This document shows positions 1-8,746 of a DNA stretch of 56,640 nt, piece after piece (positions within the stretch are counted from its first letter, which is position 1; each line of letters starts with the position of its first letter). Below the pieces are notes generated by a model. That model did no database searches and was not told where the DNA came from. It saw nothing but the letters and a program-made list of their open reading frames with translations. Origin of the DNA: Bacillota bacterium (GTDB taxonomy: Bacteria; Bacillota; Negativicutes; CTSoil-072); assembly GCA_017889545.1 (NCBI GenBank), contig JAGFZV010000019.1, positions 1 to 56,640 on the forward strand. The letters are read 5' to 3'. The translations under genes were made by a program, and so were the position numbers.

Positions 1-39
1 GATAAGGCCTATGAAGCTGGCCGGAAGGAGGGAAAATGA
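1..39 (+). CDS. C-terminal end of an upstream gene (partial)
   Basis: The window opens inside an open frame reading DKAYEAGRKEGK and then TGA at 37-39. The stop overlaps the ATG at 36 of the following glcD-like gene (ATGA), the usual sign of translational coupling, and the GGAGGG sequence inside it serves as the ribosome binding site of the next gene. Only 12 residues are visible, so no function can be assigned. Its real existence is inferred from the coupling. Confidence 0.4.
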   Translation, partial: DKAYEAGRKEGK

Positions 40-677
40 TGAATGCAAGCATCCTCAATGAACTCCGGAACATAGTCGGCAAGGACTATGTCATGAGCGA
101 AAAAGAAGACATGATTATTTATGCCAGCGATGCGACGATGTTCGATCATTGGCCGGACGCCGTCGTACAGCCGGCCAGCCGCGACGAAGTCGTAGGCATT
201 GTCAAAGTGGCTGCAAAAAACAATATCCCTCTGACCGGACGAGGAGCCGGAACCTGCCTGTCGGGCGGAGCGATCCCACTGAAGGGTGGAATCGTTGTGG
301 ATATGGCACGGATGGACCGGATCCGCAAAATCGATGCAGCGAACAAAATTGCCATTGTCGAGCCGGGGGTCATTACCTTCGAATTGGCATCGCAAGCCGC
401 GAAATTGGGACTGTTGTATCCGCCGGATCCGTCGAGCTGGAAAGAATCCACCTTGGGCGGAAACGTGGCCGAATGTGCCGGCGGGCCTAAAGGAGTTAAA
501 TACGGGATCACCCGCAATTTCGTACTGGGATTGGAAGTTGTATTGCCGGATGGCAGCGTGATCGAAACCGGCAATGCGGTGGACGGAGAGATGTGCGGAC
601 CGGACTGGACCGCAAGTAAAAAAGACAATACTGGCTATTTACGCGAATTTGGAAGATGCTGCGAATACAGTAAGTAA
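36..677 (+). pseudogene. FAD-linked oxidase (GlcD-type), N-terminal fragment
   Basis: This is the FAD-binding half (PCMH/VAO fold) of a glycolate/D-lactate oxidase GlcD-type protein. Residues 40-190 carry the recognisable flavin-binding stretches: QPASRDEVVGIVKVAAKN, TGRGAGTCLSGGAIP, a VVDMARMDRI strand and STLGGNVAECAGGPKGVKYG. Similarity stops near base 605 (residue 190). The frame then runs on through unrelated residues to a stop at 675-677, while the C-terminal half of the same family continues in another frame (next entry). Intact GlcD proteins are about 460 residues; the segment with the GSEGTLG motif is missing between the halves. By eye the DNA up to about base 600 is clearly richer in G+C than bases 610-1060. 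The gene looks broken, either by deletion plus recombination between paralogues or by a false assembly join. Confidence 0.8.
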
Positions 678-1359
678 AACCATGGCAGTTGGAATTATTC
701 CAGCAACTTTGGAGATTATGAATGATCAGACAATCGTTGCTGTGGAAAAATATTTACATATTGGGCTTCCTGTTGGAGCAGGAGGGCTTTTGCTGGTTGA
801 AGTTGATGGAATGGTTTCAACAGTAGAAGAAAACACCAAGCGTATTGAAAAAATTTGCAAAGAATGTGGAGCTACGGAAGTTAAAATTGCACAAACAGTT
901 GATGAAGTTGAAGGCTTGTGGAAAGCTCGAAGGGCTGTTGGAGCAGCCTTTGGGCAAGTGGCGCCAAATAAATTTTCAGAAGATTCGACTGTTCCACGCA
1001 GTCTTGTCCCGCAATTGGTAAAACACATAATGACGATACAAACAAAATACGATGTACCGATTTTTATGTGTGGTCATGCCGGCGATGGGAACATGCATCC
1101 AACCATCTTGTTTGACAAACGGGACAAGGATGCTGCGGCGCGGGCGGAACAGGCACTGGATGAGCTGCATTTCATTACGCTTGAACTGGGTGGGACCTTA
1201 AGCGGAGAACATGGGATTGGATTTGCGAAAGCGCCCTATTTAAAGGCGGAAACTGGAAAGGCTGGCTATAAGATGGGGCAAGATATTAAGTCTGTTCTCG
1301 ACCCGCAAAAAATTATGAACCCTGGCAAGATGTTTTTTTATGAAGGTAAGCTGCATTGA
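574..1359 (+). pseudogene. FAD-linked oxidase (GlcD-type), C-terminal fragment
   Basis: This is the C-terminal substrate/cap domain of a GlcD-type FAD oxidase. Family similarity begins around base 610 (PQVKKTILAIYANLEDAA) and continues to the end: PATLEIMND, VGAGGLLLVEVDG, CGHAGDGNMHP (the metal/substrate-binding His region of the FAD-oxidase C domain), GGTLSGEHGIGFAKAPYL and LDPQKIMNPGKMF. The 12 or so residues before base 610 are an out-of-frame reading of the upstream fragment. No ribosome binding site is seen for an independent start, so it is probably not translated efficiently. It complements the N-terminal fragment at 36-677, but roughly 35-45 residues of the intact family are absent between them. 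Confidence 0.8.
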
Positions 1360-1477
1360 TATGCTAGTCATGATCGTTAAGTTAAGTCTATATTGTTGTG
1401 TATTAAAATATGGCGCTATATATGGGTCCACCGCATTATCAAACGAATATTATTAAATTTCGCAATAGCGAAAAATC

Positions 1478-1525
1478 GAAATCCTGTCATATCTTCTGAG
1501 GTTTGGCAGGATTTCTGTTTGCCTT
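1478..1525 (+). terminator. Hairpin after the glcD-like remnant
   Basis: GAAATCCTG (1478-1486) pairs with CAGGATTTC (1507-1515) and is followed by a T-rich but interrupted tract. It is a plausible intrinsic terminator in the 347-base gap between the broken glcD and ptsH. The rest of that gap holds only the ptsH promoter; I see no gene in it. Confidence 0.5.
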
Positions 1526-1610
1526 TCTGCAATATGAAATTTAATAGAATGTTAAATAAGTCGATGAAAATTAAGTTTGGGACATATTTGCGCTACAGTA
1601 AAACCTGCAT

Positions 1611-1639
1611 TTGATCGACACGAAGAATACCTCTATAAT
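1611..1639 (+). promoter_or_regulatory. Sigma-A promoter of ptsHI
   Basis: A -35 box TTGATC (1611-1616) is followed, after exactly 17 bases, by a perfect -10 box TATAAT (1634-1639), about 70 bases upstream of the ptsH ATG. This is a good vegetative promoter for the ptsH-ptsI pair. Confidence 0.65.
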
Positions 1640-1706
1640 GAGTAATGAAGATACGGTCAAAAAATTAAAAAACAAGTGATTTTCAACTGATTGTGAGAGG
1701 TGATCA

Positions 1707-1982
1707 ATGATGCAGCAAGCTGAAGTGAAACTGATGAATCCATCGGGTCTTCATGCTCGGCCGGCAGCACAATTTGTAAAAACTGCCAGTCGATTTAAAG
1801 ATACCAGCATAAAAATGATCAAAGGAGAGCGAGAAATCGATGCCAAAAGTATCATCAGCATTATGAGTTTAGGCGCTTCTCAAGGCACTGTCCTGATAAT
1901 CCGGGCTGAAGGAGTCGGTGAAAGTGAGGCAGTACATGCGTTAGTCGGTTTAATTGAAAGCGGATTTGGCGAAGGGGCGTGA
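1707..1982 (+). CDS. ptsH: Phosphocarrier protein HPr
   Basis: HPr of the sugar phosphotransferase system carries phosphate from Enzyme I to the EIIA domain of sugar permeases in the cytoplasm. The 91-residue protein has the active-site motif SGLHARPAAQF (His near residue 16) and the regulatory serine region AKSIISIMSLG, where HPr kinase phosphorylates low-GC Gram-positive HPr. The length is normal. There are two adjacent ATGs (1707 and 1710) behind GAGAGGTG. It overlaps or abuts ptsI (TGA 1980-1982), so the two general PTS proteins are co-translated. The MurNAc PTS a few genes downstream is the obvious local client. Confidence 0.95.
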   Translation: MMQQAEVKLMNPSGLHARPAAQFVKTASRFKDTSIKMIKGEREIDAKSIISIMSLGASQGTVLIIRAEGVGESEAVHALVGLIESGFGEGA

Positions 1983-1987
1983 ATGAG

Positions 1988-3682
1988 ATGTGGAGCGGGA
2001 TTGCCGCCTCTCCTGGAATTGCCATTGGGAAGATTCTGCTTCTTCCGAATAAAATTGTGCCGGAAGAGAAACAAAAAAAACATGATGATCCGCAGCGCGC
2101 GTTTGAGCAGGCTCTCCTTGCCAGTAAAGAAGAACTTATCACTCTGCGTGAACAAGTGGCGCGAACGAATGGGGAAGAAATGGCGGCGGTATTTGATGCT
2201 CACTTATTAATGCTCGACGACCCAAGTCTGATTGAAACCGTAAATCAGGCCATGCGAGACGGGGCCGATGTAGTGACGGCGGTTCAAGAAACGATTCAGA
2301 ATTTGTCATTGATGTTTTCAGGGTTAGAAGACGAATACATGCAGGAACGGGCGGCCGACGTTCGAGATATCGGTCAGCGCTTGCTCGGACATTTGACCGG
2401 TGCTTCTGCTATGGATTGGAGTGCATTAACGGAACCAGTCATTGTTATTGCGCATGATTTGACTCCCTCTGATACGGCTCAATTTAATCCCGAAATGATC
2501 TATGGCTTTGCTACTGAAATAGGCGGGAAAACTTCTCATAGCGCAATCGCAGCGCGAATGATGGGGATACCGGCCGTAGTTGGAATAAAAGAATTATTGA
2601 AGGGTGCTCGAAGCGGTGAACTTGCCATTGTTGATGGTGAGGCGGGACAGTTGATTGTAAATCCGACGCAGCAGCAGCTTGTTCAGTATGAAGCAAAATT
2701 TCGGCAGAGCAGGGATTTTTGTGCTGGAATGGATAGCTTCCAAGAACTCCCGGCGGTAACGGTGGATCGTCAACGGATTGGAATTGCTGCCAATATCGGC
2801 TGGGTGCGTGATGTGGAATCCGCTTTGCAGTACGGCGCCGAGGGCATAGGATTGTACCGTACTGAGTTTTTATTTATGAACCGGGAAACAGCGCCGACGG
2901 AAGAAGAACAATATATTGCCTATAAAACAGTTCTTGAGAATATGGCAGGAAGGCCGGTTGTCATTCGGACCCTGGATGTTGGGGGCGATAAACAGATTGG
3001 GTACTTGAACATGCCGGCGGAGAAGAATCCTTTTCTCGGCTGGCGGGCTATTCGGATGTGTTTAGACCGGCCGGAGTTATTCAAAATTCAATTGCGCGCA
3101 TTATGGCGGGCGGGCCGTTATGGTGATTTGAAAATCATGTTTCCCATGATCAGTAATCTGGATGAACTGCGGCGGGCAAAAGAGCTGCTTCTCCAGGCGC
3201 GGGAAGAATTAGTGGCGGAAGGGAAAATGGTCGCCGGCTCGATTTCTGTTGGCATGATGATTGAAATTCCGTCAGCCGCCCTCATCGCTGACCAACTCGC
3301 ACCGGAAGTCGACTTTTTTAGTATTGGCAGTAATGACTTAATCCAGTATACAATGGGTGTAGACCGGATGAATGAAAGTATCAATCACTTATATCAACCG
3401 CTGCATCCCGCTATTCTTAGGCTGATTTCCATGGTGATCGATGCAGCGCATCGGCAGGGGAAATGGGTAGGAATGTGCGGGGAGATGGCAGGAGATTTAA
3501 CCTGTGTACCGGTTCTCGTTGGTTTAGGACTGGATGAATTCAGTATCAGTGCCAGCGATATTCCCGGCGTGAAAAAGCTTGTACGTACTTTGTCAGGGCG
3601 GAAATGCCGTGAAGTGGCTGCAAAATGTTTAGCGGCAGGAACTGCCGCTGATATCCGTGCGCTCATTGCAGATTTGAGCTAA
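1988..3682 (+). CDS. ptsI: PTS Enzyme I (phosphoenolpyruvate-protein phosphotransferase)
   Basis: Enzyme I transfers phosphate from phosphoenolpyruvate to HPr. The order of domains is normal: N-terminal helical and phosphohistidine domain with the active His in GGKTSHSAIAAR (about residue 190), then the PEP-binding barrel with GIGLYRTEFLFM, TLDVGGDKQIGYL, IGSNDLIQYTMGVDRMNE and the catalytic Cys in GMCGEMAGD. The length of about 564 matches the family. I chose ATG 1988, which is 11 bases from AAGGGG; a GTG at 1979, inside the end of ptsH, would add three residues but has no room for a ribosome binding site. Its last 54 bases overlap the end of the convergent kinase gene. Confidence 0.95.
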   Translation: MWSGIAASPGIAIGKILLLPNKIVPEEKQKKHDDPQRAFEQALLASKEELITLREQVARTNGEEMAAVFDAHLLMLDDPSLIETVNQAMRDGADVVTAVQETIQNLSLMFSGLEDEYMQERAADVRDIGQRLLGHLTGASAMDWSALTEPVIVIAHDLTPSDTAQFNPEMIYGFATEIGGKTSHSAIAARMMGIPAVVGIKELLKGARSGELAIVDGEAGQLIVNPTQQQLVQYEAKFRQSRDFCAGMDSFQELPAVTVDRQRIGIAANIGWVRDVESALQYGAEGIGLYRTEFLFMNRETAPTEEEQYIAYKTVLENMAGRPVVIRTLDVGGDKQIGYLNMPAEKNPFLGWRAIRMCLDRPELFKIQLRALWRAGRYGDLKIMFPMISNLDELRRAKELLLQAREELVAEGKMVAGSISVGMMIEIPSAALIADQLAPEVDFFSIGSNDLIQYTMGVDRMNESINHLYQPLHPAILRLISMVIDAAHRQGKWVGMCGEMAGDLTCVPVLVGLGLDEFSISASDIPGVKKLVRTLSGRKCREVAAKCLAAGTAADIRALIADLS

Positions 3683-4648
3683 TTGCAGGGAAAGTTGGTT
3701 TAGCGATGTAGGATTGTCAAATCCCAGCGTCATAAGGCCATACCGGAGGCCGGCGCAGATGGGCTGGCCGCTAGGTGAAACTACCTGTAATCCCGGGCAG
3801 GTACCGGTTAGCAGCTGAATAACCGGGCGGCGGACAAACGGGTTTTTTAGTACTCCGCCCGATAGAACGAGGCTGAATTCTGCGCCAAGCAGGTCTAGTT
3901 TTCGAACGACTGTCAATGCCATGTCGACGAGGTCTTGACAAGCGCGCTGGATAATCTTGTTCCCTTGCCAGTCGCCGTCCTCGGCCAATCTGATGATGAC
4001 GGGTGTTAAAGCGGCAACCTGTGCAACGGAAAAACGGGAACTATAAACCCAATGAATCAAATCCTCTTCATTGGCAAAGGACATTGCACTTAATATTGCT
4101 GCTGAAATGCCAGAAGGCTTTTTCCGGCCATCATAACTTTTCAGAACATGGGCAATTGCGGCTTTGCCAATTGAATAGCCGCTGCCTTCATCACCGACTC
4201 GATGTCCCCAGCCACCAACGCGAGTCTCCAGACCTTCTTTTGTGACGCCGCAGGCAATGGAACCGGTGCCGGCGGCGATTAGCACACCGTTGGTTTGGCC
4301 CACCGTACCCTTTAAGGTCAGTATGGCGTCATTACAGAGATAAATGGTATCGGTCGCTATATTTGCGGCAGTCAATGCTTGATTTGCGATCAATGTCAAG
4401 ATCGCTTCATCTTTTGTTGTGTCCAGGCCAGCCAAACCAAACACCACGCAATTGATGTGCAAAGCCTGTTTTTTACTAAGAGCGGTTAATAACACAATCA
4501 AACTCTCAGCGGCCTTTTCGATGCCAATGTTGTGATAGTTGCAGGAATTGCCTTGGGCAAAGCCCAGTAGTTGTCCGTCCTGATTGCAAAGTGCGGCCCG
4601 GCAGCCTGTGCCGCCTGCATCTACAGCTAATACTGCTGCTTCCTTCAT
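3629..4648 (-). CDS. BadF/BadG-family N-acetyl-amino-sugar kinase (GlcNAc/MurNAc kinase type)
   Basis: This is an ASKHA-fold ATPase of the BadF/BadG/BcrA family. It has the phosphate-1 loop LAVDAGGTGCRAALC near the N-terminus, GVLIAAGTGSIACG (phosphate-2/adenosine region), GGWGHRVGDEGSGYSIG and SLVLSGGVLKNP. This signature is that of eukaryotic-type N-acetylglucosamine kinases and bacterial MurK-type kinases acting on free GlcNAc or MurNAc. It diverges from the MurNAc PTS operon, so phosphorylation of amino sugars that arrive unphosphorylated or are released inside the cell is a fitting role. ATG 4648 follows AGGTGG with 8 bases spacing, preferred over GTG 4660. Its 3' end overlaps ptsI tail to tail. 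GlcNAc and MurNAc specificity cannot be separated from sequence alone. Confidence 0.8.
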   Translation of the reverse strand: MKEAAVLAVDAGGTGCRAALCNQDGQLLGFAQGNSCNYHNIGIEKAAESLIVLLTALSKKQALHINCVVFGLAGLDTTKDEAILTLIANQALTAANIATDTIYLCNDAILTLKGTVGQTNGVLIAAGTGSIACGVTKEGLETRVGGWGHRVGDEGSGYSIGKAAIAHVLKSYDGRKKPSGISAAILSAMSFANEEDLIHWVYSSRFSVAQVAALTPVIIRLAEDGDWQGNKIIQRACQDLVDMALTVVRKLDLLGAEFSLVLSGGVLKNPFVRRPVIQLLTGTCPGLQVVSPSGQPICAGLRYGLMTLGFDNPTSLNQLSLQLAQICNERTDISGSSCR

Positions 4649-4773
4649 ATCGATTGCCACCTTTTGACTCGTTTTTTTCTTATATCATAATATTAGTAAG
4701 GTTAAGTTGCAAGGCTCCGGATCGTCTAAGCTATTTTGGCAACCGATGAATCATCACAATGGGGTGTGAAACC

Positions 4774-6138
4774 GTGAAAAAAGAACAAGAACTCGCGACG
4801 CAAATTAACCGAATTATTGGCGGCAGGGAGAATATTCATGCGGCAACGTATTGCATGACTCGCCTGCGGCTTACTGTAATTGACAAGTCTAAAATCGATT
4901 TGGCCGCCTTGAAAAAACTCGACGGGGTGCTTGGCGTTGTTGAAGCGCCAGACCAGCTGCAAATTATCCTTGGCCCCGGTGTTGTTGGCAGGGTAGCCGC
5001 AGAAGTAACTGCGTTGACGGGAGTGCAGATGGGAGAAGTCCAGGATTTAAAAAGCCAGATTAAGGATAAAAATCGTACGCCGCTCAAAATGCTCTTAGGT
5101 AAACTGGCTGCGATCTTTGTCCCTTTGATTCCGGCCATTGTCGGCTCGGGTATGATGGCCGGCTTAACCAATATTGCCGTTCAATCGGGTGCTGATCCGC
5201 AAGGGACTTTTATTACGAGCTTGAATGTAATCGGCTGGGGCTTTTTTTCTTACCTGGGTATTTTTGTTGGGATCAATACAGCGAAAGAGTTTGGAGGCAC
5301 ACCGGCGATCGGCGGACTGGCAGGGATATTGATTATCAATCCCGCCATTGCTTCCATAACCATTAATGGAATGTCTCTCGTTCCCGGCAGGGGAGGATTA
5401 TTTGGCGTGATCCTTGTCGCTTGGTTTATGACCATGATAGAAAAACAAGTGCGTCGAATCGTGCCCAATGCGCTGGATATTGTGGTTACACCTCTGGTTA
5501 CCCTGCTGATTGGCGGGTTTGCCAGTTTCTACGTATTGCAGCCGATCGGCGGTCTATTATCGGACGGCGTTATCAATCTATTTAAAAATCTGCTGGATAT
5601 GGGCGGAGCTGTGGTAGGGTTTCTTCTGGCGGGAACGTTTCTGCCTATCGTCATGACCGGTCTCCACCAGGGCCTCATGCCTGTTCACATGGAGTTTTTA
5701 AATATACTGAAGGCTAATCCGCTCTTGCCCATCCTTGCCATGGCCGGTGCCGGACAAGTGGGAGCTGCGGCCGCAGTATACCTGAAAACGAAAAACAGCA
5801 AGTTGAAGAAAATCATCAAAGGCGCACTGCCGGTGGGTATTCTTGGCATTGGTGAGCCGCTGATCTTCGGTGTTACATTGCCGCTGGGCCGACCTTTTAT
5901 TACGGCTTGTGTTGGCGCCGGTTTTGGCGGAGCTGTTCAAGCGGCTATGCACGTAAATGCGATTTCACTCGGGTTATCGGGATTGCCGCTGGCTTTTTTG
6001 ATTCAACCTGGCCATATCGCGTATTATTTCGCGGGAGTTCTGGTTGCTTATGCGGCGGGTTTTAGCATTACCTGGCTAGTTGGTTTTGACGATCCGGCCG
6101 AAGAGGAATATGAGCAGCCGGCCAAAGGGGGCGCATGA
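4774..6138 (+). CDS. murP: PTS EIIBC permease, N-acetylmuramic acid type
   Basis: This membrane permease imports and phosphorylates its sugar. An N-terminal EIIB domain (about residues 1-90) has the phosphorylation cysteine in ATYCMTRLRLTV, and an EIIC domain with many hydrophobic helices runs from about residue 105, including GLHQGLMPVHMEFLN and GIGEPLIFGVTLPLG. No EIIA domain is fused, and a separate EIIA lies three genes downstream. It belongs to the glucose/sucrose superfamily; MurNAc (MurP) specificity is inferred from its position directly before MupG and MurQ genes. The preferred start is GTG 4774, 7-8 bases after GGGGTG; an ATG at 4759 lacks a ribosome binding site. It overlaps mupG by 4 bases. 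Confidence 0.85.
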   Translation: MKKEQELATQINRIIGGRENIHAATYCMTRLRLTVIDKSKIDLAALKKLDGVLGVVEAPDQLQIILGPGVVGRVAAEVTALTGVQMGEVQDLKSQIKDKNRTPLKMLLGKLAAIFVPLIPAIVGSGMMAGLTNIAVQSGADPQGTFITSLNVIGWGFFSYLGIFVGINTAKEFGGTPAIGGLAGILIINPAIASITINGMSLVPGRGGLFGVILVAWFMTMIEKQVRRIVPNALDIVVTPLVTLLIGGFASFYVLQPIGGLLSDGVINLFKNLLDMGGAVVGFLLAGTFLPIVMTGLHQGLMPVHMEFLNILKANPLLPILAMAGAGQVGAAAAVYLKTKNSKLKKIIKGALPVGILGIGEPLIFGVTLPLGRPFITACVGAGFGGAVQAAMHVNAISLGLSGLPLAFLIQPGHIAYYFAGVLVAYAAGFSITWLVGFDDPAEEEYEQPAKGGA

Positions 6139-7232
6139 GAATGTGGGAAAAAGGAATATCGGCCTATGTGGGTATGGGACATTCGCTTGAAAGGATCCAG
6201 CGTTATTTGGAACTTGCCAAAACGTATGGCTATACGCGTTTGTTTACATCAGTGCAGATACCGGAAGCAGATGCGGCGGGTCTGGTAAATGACTTTCGCA
6301 AGTTTGCCGCGCAGGCAGTGAAGTTAGGTTACTCGATTACTGCGGATATTTGTCCCCAGGCTTGTGCGATGCTTGGAACCAATCTGTCGGATTTTTCCGC
6401 ATTGAAAAAACTGGGGGTAGCGGCAATCCGTCTGGATGACGGCTTTTCGCCGGAACAAATTGCAGCTTTAAGTGTGACGAGCGGATTGGATATTGAAATC
6501 AATGCCAGTGCGATCACTCCGAGTATTTTGCAGCAAATCTGTACGGCCAAAGCCGACGTATCCCGGCTGCGGGCTTGTCATAATTACTATCCTCGTCCGG
6601 AAACAGGGTTGTCGTTTTCGTTGTTTTCCGAGCGGGGTCAATTGCTGCGTGATTATAAGATACCGGTGCTTGCGTTAATTCCGTCCCGGAGTTGCCCGCG
6701 CGGGCCTATTTTTGCTGGGCTGCCTACTTTGGAAAAGCATCGGTTGGTTTCTCCACAGCTAGCTGCCAAAGAGTTGTTGGCTTCCCAATTGGTCGACGGA
6801 ATAATCTTTGGAGATCCGCTGGCAGCGGAAGCGGAATTGGCTTCTGTGGCTAGTCTTGATCTTAGTCATATTGAACTGCAGGTAATTGTCGAGGCGGACA
6901 CTTCGGCCGTAGAGAGAAAAATTTTATTTGCTGCCCATACCAATCGTATTGACCCCGGGGAATGGGTCATTCGCTCGCAAGAAGCCCGCAGATTGTGCCA
7001 AGCTGCCATTCCGGCCCGTACCGGCAGGCCGCGCAAGATCGGCGCTATCACCATCGACAACCAGGACTACCTGCGCTATATGGGGGAAATGCAAGTGCTT
7101 CGATCCCCCATGCCCGCGGATCCACGCGTCAATGTAGTGGCTCACATTATTCCGGAAGAACTTTTTCTGTTGGATTATATCAAGCCGGGCGGGAGTTTCC
7201 GGCTAAAGGAGTTTATTGCCCATGAAGCTTGA
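6135..7232 (+). CDS. mupG: 6-phospho-N-acetylmuramidase (DUF871 family)
   Basis: The 365-residue protein belongs to the DUF871 family, whose characterised member MupG of Staphylococcus aureus hydrolyses MurNAc-6-phosphate-GlcNAc to MurNAc-6P and GlcNAc in the cytoplasm. The N-terminal TIM-barrel part reads GISAYVGMGHSLERIQRYL, then YTRLFTSVQIPE and LGVAAIRLDDGFS, with HNYYPRPETGLS in the active-site region. A C-terminal cyclophilin-like domain contains TGRPRKIGAITIDNQDYLRY. It starts at an ATG overlapping the murP stop (ATGA) and overlaps murQ by 11 bases, so the operon is translationally coupled. The product would supply MurNAc-6P to MurQ and GlcNAc to the neighbouring kinase. Confidence 0.9.
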   Translation: MRMWEKGISAYVGMGHSLERIQRYLELAKTYGYTRLFTSVQIPEADAAGLVNDFRKFAAQAVKLGYSITADICPQACAMLGTNLSDFSALKKLGVAAIRLDDGFSPEQIAALSVTSGLDIEINASAITPSILQQICTAKADVSRLRACHNYYPRPETGLSFSLFSERGQLLRDYKIPVLALIPSRSCPRGPIFAGLPTLEKHRLVSPQLAAKELLASQLVDGIIFGDPLAAEAELASVASLDLSHIELQVIVEADTSAVERKILFAAHTNRIDPGEWVIRSQEARRLCQAAIPARTGRPRKIGAITIDNQDYLRYMGEMQVLRSPMPADPRVNVVAHIIPEELFLLDYIKPGGSFRLKEFIAHEA

Positions 7233-8133
7233 GAAACTAGTGACGGAAGCGCGTAATCCCGATACCATCGACATTGACAAGCAATCCAGTCTGGAGATTG
7301 TAGAATTGATTAACCGGGAAGACCAAAAAGTGGCTGCGGCCATTCAAACGATTTTGCCGGATATTGCCAAGGTTGTTGACGCTATTGTTGCAGCGATCCA
7401 GGCGGGAGGCCGTCTCTTTTACCTTGGCGCTGGGACAAGCGGGCGGATTGGCATTCTGGACGCATCGGAGTGCCCGCCTACTTACGGTACCGATCCCGAA
7501 CTGGTACAGGGACTCATCGCCGGAGGCGCGCAAGCCATTTGGCGGGCGGTAGAAGGCGCTGAGGATTCGGATATCTTGGCAGCGGAAGATTTAAAAAGCA
7601 AACAACTGAATGCGGCGGATATCGTAATTGGTATTGCGGCCAGCGGCCGAACGCCTTATGTAACCGGTGGGTTGCGTTACGCAAAATCAATGGGCTGTAA
7701 AACCATATCCTTAACCTGCAGTCCGGAGTCCGAGATGGGCAGAATCGCTGATCACAGTCTAATGGTAGTAACGGGACCAGAAGTCATTATGGGATCGACA
7801 CGGATGAAAGCGGGCACAGCTCAGAAAATGGTACTCAATATGCTGACAACCGCCACGATGATTAGACTGGGAAAAGTCTATAGTAACTTGATGGTCGATG
7901 TACAGGCTACGAATCGAAAGCTGCAGGAACGGGCCAAACGCATTGTTTCCCTGGCTGCGGGAGTCAGTCAGAGCGAAGCCGAAAAAACATTACATGCTGC
8001 GAGCGGATCGGCAAAACTGGCGATTGTCATGATCTTGGCCGGGGCGTCGGCTGCAGAAGCCGCTCAACTGTTACAGGCTGGTAACGGCTTTGTCGCAAAG
8101 GCATTAACGCTGCGTGGCGGCAAAACTAACTAA
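7222..8133 (+). CDS. murQ: N-acetylmuramic acid 6-phosphate etherase
   Basis: MurQ cleaves the lactyl ether of MurNAc-6-phosphate, giving GlcNAc-6-phosphate and D-lactate. The protein has one SIS domain with the phospho-sugar-binding loops GAGTSGRIGILDASECPPTY and GIAASGRTPYVTGGL, the family signature GPEVIMGSTRMKAGTAQK, and VDVQATNRKLQERAKRIV near the C-terminus. The 303-residue length matches MurQ. ATG 7222 follows AAAGGAG by 10 bases; an upstream TTG in the same frame is less likely. It lies between mupG and the EIIA gene. Confidence 0.95.
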   Translation: MKLEKLVTEARNPDTIDIDKQSSLEIVELINREDQKVAAAIQTILPDIAKVVDAIVAAIQAGGRLFYLGAGTSGRIGILDASECPPTYGTDPELVQGLIAGGAQAIWRAVEGAEDSDILAAEDLKSKQLNAADIVIGIAASGRTPYVTGGLRYAKSMGCKTISLTCSPESEMGRIADHSLMVVTGPEVIMGSTRMKAGTAQKMVLNMLTTATMIRLGKVYSNLMVDVQATNRKLQERAKRIVSLAAGVSQSEAEKTLHAASGSAKLAIVMILAGASAAEAAQLLQAGNGFVAKALTLRGGKTN

Positions 8134-8170
8134 TTGCATTACTATTGCATTACTAAAGAGAGGGATTGTT

Positions 8171-8698
8171 ATGTTCAATAAAATCTCCACATGGTTTTCG
8201 GGCGACAAGGCAGCAGATACAGCCGCCGTCGGTAAAGACGTAATTGTCTACGCGCCCCTGGACGGACGAATCATTTCCCTGGAGGAAGTTCCTGACCCGG
8301 TTTTCGCGCAAAAAATGCTCGGCGATGGAATGGCTATTGAGCCGACTTCGGCAAAAGTACTCGCTCCTTTTGCGGGCAAGGTCGTTGCGGCCTTTCCTAC
8401 TCAGCATGCCATCGGTCTTCGCTCTGCAGCAGGTTTGGAATGTTTGATCCATGTTGGCATCGATACCGTAACTCTAAATGGCCGGGGTTTCCGTCTTCTG
8501 GTTGCGGAGGGGCAGGTGGTGCAGCAAGGCAATCCGCTCATCGAGCTGGATCTGGATGTACTGCGTTCGTCAGGTAAAGAGCTGAGTACTCCGGTTGTCA
8601 TCACCAACAGTGAATGCTGGCAAATCAAACAGCGATCAGAAGAACAAATTATTTCAGCCGGAAACGGGATCTTATTCATCGCTCAAAGCGTTGACTGA
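8171..8698 (+). CDS. crr: PTS EIIA component, glucose type
   Basis: This soluble EIIA-Glc domain of about 175 residues accepts phosphate from HPr at the His in GLECLIHVGIDTVTLNG; a second conserved His lies in FPTQHAIGLRS. The surrounding motifs PLDGRIISLEEVPDPVFAQKM and GDGMAIEPTS are typical. The adjacent EIIBC (murP) lacks its own EIIA domain, so this protein completes the MurNAc PTS. Start ATG 8171 follows AGAGAGGG. Whether it also has regulatory roles like enterobacterial Crr is unknown. Confidence 0.9.
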   Translation: MFNKISTWFSGDKAADTAAVGKDVIVYAPLDGRIISLEEVPDPVFAQKMLGDGMAIEPTSAKVLAPFAGKVVAAFPTQHAIGLRSAAGLECLIHVGIDTVTLNGRGFRLLVAEGQVVQQGNPLIELDLDVLRSSGKELSTPVVITNSECWQIKQRSEEQIISAGNGILFIAQSVD

Positions 8699-8746
8699 AG
8701 ATCCGAACTCGTTAACAGTAAGGTGTACTCGCAAGGAGGGATGCAC

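Noticed and set aside
9-628. Long antisense frames across the glcD N-terminal half
   Set aside because: They mirror the codon bias of the GC-rich real gene and have no ribosome site or family motif.
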